DNA from: JAIPEI01 sp964443135
GTDB lineage: Bacteria > Desulfobacterota > DSM-4660 > Desulfatiglandales > HGW-15
Length of the DNA: 64,000 nucleotides
Reading direction: 5' to 3'
Assembly (NCBI GenBank): GCA_964443135.1
Contig: CAYUBQ010000008.1
Coordinates: 1-64,000, forward strand
In this document: positions 58,969-64,000 of the stretch, piece after piece
Layout of the letters: the number at the start of each line of letters is the position of its first letter
Numbering within the stretch: position 1 is the stretch's first letter
Position numbers and translations under genes: made by a program
The notes under the pieces: generated by a model
What the model was told of the DNA's origin: nothing
The model's input: only the letters and a program-made list of their open reading frames with translations
Database searches by the model: none

Positions 58969-60335
58969 ACATTCGGGGGAAACGGGTCGTCGTCGTGGGG
59001 CTCGGCCGCTCCGGCAGCGCGGCGGCGCTGTGGCTCGCCCGGGGGGGTGCGGAGGTGACGGCCAGCGACCTGCGACCGGGCTCGGCATTCGCCCGGGATC
59101 TCCTCAGGGAGGTCGGCGACGCCGGGGTTCGGCTGGAGCTCGGCGGACACGTTCCGGAGACCTTCCTGAACGCCGACTGGATCGTGCTCAGCCCGGGCGT
59201 ACCGCCCGAGGTCGAACCGATCCGATCGGCGAGGGAGCGCGGGATCCCCGTGTTCGGCGAGATGGAGCTGGCCTGCCGGCTCCTGGACATTCCCATGGCG
59301 GGTGTGACCGGCACCAACGGCAAGTCCACGGTCACCGCCCTTCTGGGGGAGATGCTCCGGGGTCGGGGAGAGCGCGTGTTCGTCGGCGGGAACATCGGGA
59401 CGCCCCTCATGGATCTGGTGGCCGGACGCCGGGAATATGACCGGGGGGTGATCGAGGTGTCCAGCTTCCAGCTCGACACCCTGGAAAGCTTTCGACCCGA
59501 GGTCTCGGTGATCCTCAATGTCAGCCCCGATCATCTGGATCGCTACGAGGACTACGAGGCCTACGTCCGGAGCAAGCTGCGCATCTTTCTCCGCCAGAGG
59601 CCGGGGACCGCCGTGGTGCTCAACGACGACGATCCGAAGCTGCGGGAGGTGGATCCCGGCGGGCACCTCCGTGCGCTGCGCTACGGCCTGGACCGGACGC
59701 CCCGACGGGCGTCGTGGGTCTCCGGGGACCGCGTGGTCGCCCGCCTCCCCGGGAGGGAGTCCGAATCCTTCCCCCTGGAGAGGTTCGCACTGCCGGGGAG
59801 GCACAACAGGGAAAACGCGATGGCTGCGGTGCTGGCCGCTTTGTCCGCGGGGGCGGGCCGGGAGGCCGTTCAGAACGGAATCGATACCTTCCGGGGCCTG
59901 CCCCACCGGTTGGAGCTCGTGGGGCGGTCCGGGGGCGTGGCGTTCTACGACGACTCGAAGGCCACGAACGTGGACGCCGCAGTGCGGGCCGTGGAGAGCT
60001 TCGAGCAGCCCTTGATCCTGATCGCCGGCGGCCGGCACAAGGGAGCCGATTACGGCCCCCTCGTGCGGGCGTCCCGGGGACGGGTCAAGGCGGCGTTTTT
60101 TCTCGGAGAGGCCCGGCTGCTGCTGGCCGAGGCGTTCGAGGGAACGCTCCCGTATCGCATCGTGGAGAGCATGGACGAGGCCGTTTCCGGGGCCCGCACC
60201 CGGTCCGTGTCCGGGGACGCGGTCCTTCTCGCCCCGGCCTGCTCCAGCTTCGACATGTTCCAGGACTACGCCCATCGAGGGCGGGCGTTTTCCGAGGCCG
60301 CCCGGAGGTTCGTGAATGGCGCCCAAGAGGCGTGA
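58953..60335 (+). CDS. murD: UDP-MurNAc-L-alanine:D-glutamate ligase
   Basis: Adds D-Glu to the wall precursor. The 460 residues start MQKGLNIRGKRVVVVGLGRSG and contain VLSPGVPPE, MAGVTGTNGKSTVTALLGEM (ATP), VSSFQLDTLE, NVSPDHLDRY, FRGLPHRLELV and YDDSKATNVDAA with LIAGGRHKGADY. ATG 58953 has GGAAGGCGGG upstream. Complete, and overlaps ftsW by 20 bases. Confidence 0.97.
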   Translation: MQKGLNIRGKRVVVVGLGRSGSAAALWLARGGAEVTASDLRPGSAFARDLLREVGDAGVRLELGGHVPETFLNADWIVLSPGVPPEVEPIRSARERGIPVFGEMELACRLLDIPMAGVTGTNGKSTVTALLGEMLRGRGERVFVGGNIGTPLMDLVAGRREYDRGVIEVSSFQLDTLESFRPEVSVILNVSPDHLDRYEDYEAYVRSKLRIFLRQRPGTAVVLNDDDPKLREVDPGGHLRALRYGLDRTPRRASWVSGDRVVARLPGRESESFPLERFALPGRHNRENAMAAVLAALSAGAGREAVQNGIDTFRGLPHRLELVGRSGGVAFYDDSKATNVDAAVRAVESFEQPLILIAGGRHKGADYGPLVRASRGRVKAAFFLGEARLLLAEAFEGTLPYRIVESMDEAVSGARTRSVSGDAVLLAPACSSFDMFQDYAHRGRAFSEAARRFVNGAQEA

Positions 60336-61419
60336 ATCGAAGGGGATCGACTACGGGATCCTGATGCCCGCGCTTCTTCTCGTGGGGCTGGGAATGGTGT
60401 TCATTTACAGCTCGAGCTCCTTTCTCGCGGAGCACCGGATGGGGGACAGCTACTACTTTCTCAAGCGGCAGGTCGTCTTCTGCCTGGTGGGTCTGTGCCT
60501 CCTGATTCTGGCCAAGAACATCCCGAGCCACGTCTGGTCGCGGTGCGCGTACCCCTTTCTCTTTCTGAGCCTCGCCCTCCTGGTGGCGCTTCTGATTCCG
60601 GGGCTGGGCAGGACCGTGGGAGGGGCGAGCCGCTGGCTCCGGTTCTACGGCCTCTCGTTTCAACCCTCGGAGCTCGTGAAGCTCTCCCTGGCGGTCTACA
60701 TCGCCTACTCCATGGCCAAGAAGGGACCGGACATGGGGTCGTTTTCCAAGGGGCTGCTGCCCCACCTCCTGGTGGCCGGGGTCTTCATGGGGTTGATCGT
60801 GCTCCAGCCCGATCTGGGGACCGCGGTGATCATCGGCTGCTGGCTCATGATGCTCCTCTTCGTGGGCGGAGCCCGCGTGTACCAGCTCCTGGCGCTCCTG
60901 GCGGCGTTCGCCCCCGTGGTCGGCCTTCTGATCTGGATGGAGCCGTACCGTCTCCGTCGCTGGTGGGCGTTCCTGGAGCCCTGGAAGGACCCCCACGGGT
61001 TGGGCTTTCAGATCATCCACTCCTTCCTGGCCTTCGGTTCGGGAGGGTTGTTCGGGGTGGGCCTGGGAAACAGCAAGCAGAAGCTCCTCTACCTCCCGGA
61101 GCCCCACACGGACTTCATCCTGTCCATCATCGCCGAGGAGGTGGGGCTCCTGGGCGTGGCCACGGTGGTGTTTCTCTTCGCCCTGCTCATCATGCGGGGG
61201 ATCCGGGTCGCGCTCAACGCCAGGGATCTCTACAGCACTTACCTGGCCCTGGGCATCAGCAGCTTTCTCGGCCTCCAGGTGATGATCAACATGGGCGTGG
61301 TGATGGGGCTTCTGCCCACCAAGGGGCTGACCCTCCCCCTGATCAGCTACGGGGGTTCCTCCCTGGTGGTGAACCTGCTCGGTGTGGGAATCCTGCTGAG
61401 CATCGCGCAGAGAAGCTGA
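60316..61419 (+). CDS. ftsW: SEDS peptidoglycan glycosyltransferase FtsW
   Basis: Ten-helix septal polymerase partner of FtsI. The 367 residues show VFIYSSSSFLAEHR, GLGRTVGGASRWL, LSFQPSELVKLSLAVYIAY, LQPDLGTAVII, GFQIIHSFLAFGSGGLFGVG, PEPHTDFILSIIAEEVGLLG and GLTLPLISYGGSSLVVNL. The start lies within the murD end. Confidence 0.96.
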   Translation: MAPKRRESKGIDYGILMPALLLVGLGMVFIYSSSSFLAEHRMGDSYYFLKRQVVFCLVGLCLLILAKNIPSHVWSRCAYPFLFLSLALLVALLIPGLGRTVGGASRWLRFYGLSFQPSELVKLSLAVYIAYSMAKKGPDMGSFSKGLLPHLLVAGVFMGLIVLQPDLGTAVIIGCWLMMLLFVGGARVYQLLALLAAFAPVVGLLIWMEPYRLRRWWAFLEPWKDPHGLGFQIIHSFLAFGSGGLFGVGLGNSKQKLLYLPEPHTDFILSIIAEEVGLLGVATVVFLFALLIMRGIRVALNARDLYSTYLALGISSFLGLQVMINMGVVMGLLPTKGLTLPLISYGGSSLVVNLLGVGILLSIAQRS

Positions 61420-61431
61420 CGGACGGAACGG

Positions 61432-62562
61432 ATGAGAGACTCGGAGACAAACAGGGGAACCCGCATGGTCATCGCCGGCGGCGGCACCGGCGGGCACCTC
61501 TTTCCCGGCCTGGCCACTGCCCGGGAGCTGGCGCGCCGGCACCCGGACGCGGAGATCCTCTTCGTGACGGGCGAACGCCGGATGGAGACGCGGATCCTGG
61601 AGCGGTCCGGGTTCCGGCAGCGGTCCATCCGGGTGCAGCCCCTGAAGGGACGGGGGTGGGCCGGGGGCCTGTCGGCGCTCCTGACCCTTCCGCGGAGCCT
61701 GGTCCACGCCCGCCGCATCCTGAAGCGGTTCGTACCGCAAGCCGTGCTGGGCGTGGGCGGCTACGCTTCGGGCCCGGTCTGCCTGGCCGCCCGGACCCTG
61801 GGGATCCCCACGGCGATCCACGAGCAGAACTCCTACCCCGGGCTCACGAACCGGCTTCTCTGCCGCATCGTGGACCGGGTGTTCATCTCCTTCGAGGAGA
61901 GCCGCTCGGGCTTCCCGGCGGGACGCCTCGTCCTCACGGGCAACCCGGTGCGGGAAGAGCTTCTCCGGGTCGAACCCCGCCGGATCGACCCGGCCCGGCC
62001 GCTGAACGTCCTGGTCGTGGGCGGAAGCCAGGGGGCCCGGGCGGTGAACACGGCCGTGGCCGATGCCCTGGTTCTCATGAAGGACCGCGGGGTGGAGGTT
62101 CGCGTGGTTCACCAGACCGGGGACGCCGACTACGAGAGGGTGCTGGACCTGTACACGGAGCGGGGGCTCCGAGGCGTGGTGACGCCGTTCATCGAGGACA
62201 TGGCCGGAGCCTATGCAGAGGCCGACCTGGTGGTCGGCAGGGCCGGGGCCTCGACGGTCGCGGAGCTGGCCGCCCTGGGCAAGCCCTCCGTCCTGATTCC
62301 GTTTCCGCACGCGGCCAACAACCACCAGGTGACCAACGCCAGGGCCCTGGCGGATAGCGGAGGAGCGGTGCTCCTTCTTCAGAAGGATCTCGACGGCTCC
62401 ACCCTGGCCGATCTCCTGGTCCGATACAGCCGGGACCGGGAGCCGCTCAAAAGGCTCTCGGCCCGGGCCCTCGAGAAGGCACGCACAGAGGCGACCCGGA
62501 CCATCGCGGACCGGCTCGAGGCGTTGATGAGCTCCGGCGGCGGGTGCCGGGGCGTGCAGTGA
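61432..62562 (+). CDS. murG: lipid II synthase (undecaprenyl-PP-MurNAc-pentapeptide GlcNAc transferase)
   Basis: Membrane-associated glycosyltransferase making lipid II. The 376 residues have MVIAGGGTGGHLFPGLATA (donor-side Gly loop), GVGGYASGPVCLAARTLG, HEQNSYPGLTNRLL, LVVGGSQGARAVN and GRAGASTVAELAALGKPSVL with FPHAANNHQ. ATG 61432 is used; ATG 61465 at MVIAGG would be shorter by 11 residues. Confidence 0.97.
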   Translation: MRDSETNRGTRMVIAGGGTGGHLFPGLATARELARRHPDAEILFVTGERRMETRILERSGFRQRSIRVQPLKGRGWAGGLSALLTLPRSLVHARRILKRFVPQAVLGVGGYASGPVCLAARTLGIPTAIHEQNSYPGLTNRLLCRIVDRVFISFEESRSGFPAGRLVLTGNPVREELLRVEPRRIDPARPLNVLVVGGSQGARAVNTAVADALVLMKDRGVEVRVVHQTGDADYERVLDLYTERGLRGVVTPFIEDMAGAYAEADLVVGRAGASTVAELAALGKPSVLIPFPHAANNHQVTNARALADSGGAVLLLQKDLDGSTLADLLVRYSRDREPLKRLSARALEKARTEATRTIADRLEALMSSGGGCRGVQ

Positions 62563-62569
62563 GGGAAAG

Positions 62570-63952
62570 ATGAGACCGTTCGGCAAGGTCCAGCAGATCC
62601 ACTTCGTGGGCGTCGGAGGCATCGGCATGAGCGGTATCGCCGAGCTTCTGCTCAATCTGGGGTACAGGGTGAGCGGCTCCGACCTGAAGGGGTCCGAGGT
62701 CACGCAGAGGCTCGCCGGAATGGGGGCGTCCGTCATGCTCGGCCACAGCAGGGAGCACGCGGCGGGAGCGGACGTCGTTGTCTTTTCCTCGGCGGTTTCG
62801 CCGGACAACCCGGAGATCCGGGAGGCCATGGAGCGCTTCGTCCCCGTGATCCCGAGGGCGGAGATGCTGGCCGAGCTCATGCGGCTCAAGTACGGCGTTG
62901 CGGTGGCCGGCGCACACGGAAAGACCACGACCACCTCCATGATTGCGTCCATCCTCACGAGCGCCGACCTGGACCCGACCGTGATCATCGGCGGGCGGCT
63001 GGACATCTGGGGCGGCTCCAACGCCAAGCTCGGCCAGGGCGACATCCTGGTCGCGGAGTCGGACGAGAGCGACGGCTCCTTCATGGTGCTCTCGCCCACC
63101 ATCGCCGTGGTGACCAACGTGGACCAGGAGCACGTCGAGCACTACGGGACCATGGACAACCTGCGAACCGCCTTCGTCGATTTCGTGAACAAGATCCCGT
63201 TTTACGGCTCGGCCGTGCTCTGCCTGGACAACGAGGAGATCCAGGGGATTCTCCCGCGTCTGCGCAAGCGCTACCTCACCTACGGCATGGCGTCCCAGGC
63301 CGACGTGCAGGCTCGCGAGGTGGAGATGCGGGAGCTCGCTTCCTCGTTCGAGATCCTTCACCGGGACCGGCCCCTGGGAAGGGTCCTGGTGGGGATGCCC
63401 GGAAAGCACAATGTGCTCAACGCCCTGGCCGCCGTCGCCGTGGGATTGGAGCTGGAGCTGGATCCCGGGGACATCAAGGCGGGGCTCCGCAATCTGGGCG
63501 GGCTGGCCAGGCGGTTCCAGGTGAAGGGGGAGCGGGGCGGGGTCCTGTTCGTGGACGACTACGGACACCACCCGACGGAGATCGTGCACACCCTGGAGAC
63601 GGCCAGGACCTGCTGGCCCGAGCAAAGGCTGGTGGTCGTGTTTCAACCCCACCGCTACTCGCGGACCCGGGCGCTGTTCGACCGGTTCGTGCTGAGCTTC
63701 AACCAGGCGGACGTCCTGGTGGTGGCCCCCATTTACGGTGCGGGCGAGGAGCCCGTCGAGGGCGTGGACTCGGAATGGCTCTGCCGGGGCATCAAGCGGC
63801 ACGGCCACCGGGAGGTGATCCTCGGCCGGGACCTGGACTGGATTCGGGACCGGCTGCGCAGGATCGTGAAATCCGGGGACGTGGTCCTCACCCTGGGGGC
63901 GGGCGACGTCCATCGGGTGGGGGAACGGCTCATGGAAGAGCTCCAGGGATGA
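62570..63952 (+). CDS. murC: UDP-MurNAc:L-alanine ligase
   Basis: First amino-acid addition in the wall precursor route. The 460 residues have QIHFVGVGGIGMSGIAELLL, GYRVSGSDLKGSEVTQRL, VAGAHGKTTTTSMIASIL (ATP), LVAESDESDGSFMVLSP, NVDQEHVEHYG, RRFQVKGERGGVLFVDDYGHH and VVFQPHRYSRT. ATG 62570 follows AGGGAAAG. The stop overlaps the next start (ATGA). Confidence 0.98.
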   Translation: MRPFGKVQQIHFVGVGGIGMSGIAELLLNLGYRVSGSDLKGSEVTQRLAGMGASVMLGHSREHAAGADVVVFSSAVSPDNPEIREAMERFVPVIPRAEMLAELMRLKYGVAVAGAHGKTTTTSMIASILTSADLDPTVIIGGRLDIWGGSNAKLGQGDILVAESDESDGSFMVLSPTIAVVTNVDQEHVEHYGTMDNLRTAFVDFVNKIPFYGSAVLCLDNEEIQGILPRLRKRYLTYGMASQADVQAREVEMRELASSFEILHRDRPLGRVLVGMPGKHNVLNALAAVAVGLELELDPGDIKAGLRNLGGLARRFQVKGERGGVLFVDDYGHHPTEIVHTLETARTCWPEQRLVVVFQPHRYSRTRALFDRFVLSFNQADVLVVAPIYGAGEEPVEGVDSEWLCRGIKRHGHREVILGRDLDWIRDRLRRIVKSGDVVLTLGAGDVHRVGERLMEELQG

Positions 63953-64000
63953 CCGTGGAGAAAGGACATCGAAGGAAGCTCATGGAAATCGCGGGTTCCG
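63949..64000 (+). CDS. start of the next dcw gene, probably murB (3' end outside window)
   Basis: ATG 63949 overlaps the murC stop by four bases and opens MTVEKGHRRKLMEIAGS to the window edge. Seventeen residues are too few to identify a family. UDP-MurNAc reductase (murB) is the expected gene after murC in this order, so the name is from synteny only. Confidence 0.55.
   Translation, partial: MTVEKGHRRKLMEIAGS

Noticed and set aside
1..64000. CRISPR array or defence island
   Set aside because: No regularly spaced repeat set and no cas, restriction or retron genes seen.

Overview
The window reads as a bacterial chromosome in two unlike parts. From about 7.3 kb rightwards the DNA is very GC-rich and densely packed with intact genes. 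They are ordered as in high-GC Desulfobacterota (former Deltaproteobacteria): phoH-7TM/HD-ybeY-pdxJ-acpS-tsaE-lysC, tsaD-rsmA, dgk-panC-metK-ahcY, and a dcw cluster with a PASTA-tailed FtsI and a MurE carrying the meso-diaminopimelate motif. A sigma-54 activator with its apparent target promoter, a dCache chemoreceptor and stand-alone receiver proteins fit the same group. This placement is inferred from gene content and order only.

Positions 1-7.2 kb are visibly poorer in GC and gene-sparse. They hold the tail of an unknown gene, a dxs-lpd pair, a SAM methyltransferase, a damaged DDE transposase with a large palindrome beside its start, the first 26 codons of a tyrosine recombinase, a ParE-type toxin-antitoxin pair and a diverged 80%-identical intergenic repeat. 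The composition changes at a tRNA-Gln/tRNA-Glu pair with its own terminator. That is the signature of an island beside a tRNA, but a chimeric assembly junction cannot be excluded from sequence alone.

Layout of the right part: 7.4-13.7 kb (minus), a five-gene oligopeptide-type ABC importer. 14.0-16.7 kb (plus), a queuosine salvage glycosylase and a receiver-PAS-kinase protein. 16.8-35.5 kb (minus), a long housekeeping run covering the methyl cycle, pantothenate, dNTP salvage, rRNA maturation, t6A modification (tsaD, tsaE), a CHASE2 Ser/Thr kinase with a PP2C phosphatase, lysine/threonine entry (lysC), pyridoxine (pdxJ), fatty acid carrier activation (acpS) and the phoH/ybeY RNA group. 36.1-37.9 kb (plus), an HD hydrolase and a PBP4-type carboxypeptidase. 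38.0-43.4 kb (minus), a chemoreceptor, its likely sigma-54 activator, and a Cu/Zn permease. 43.8-45.1 kb (plus), a COG3910-type ATPase, the remnant of a hybrid histidine kinase and its surviving receiver. 45.1-49.3 kb (minus), a methyltransferase, a Cys-rich protein, a Lon-like protease and Hsp20. 49.5-64 kb (plus), a small membrane protein and then the division and cell-wall cluster mraZ-rsmH-ftsL-ftsI-murE-murF-[receiver]-mraY-[small ORF]-murD-ftsW-murG-murC-[murB?].

The least ordinary items are a CheY-like receiver between murF and mraY, a small unrecognised protein between mraY and murD, the self-contained sigma-54 circuit at 39.9-42.0 kb, and the decayed kinase/recombinase/transposase remnants.
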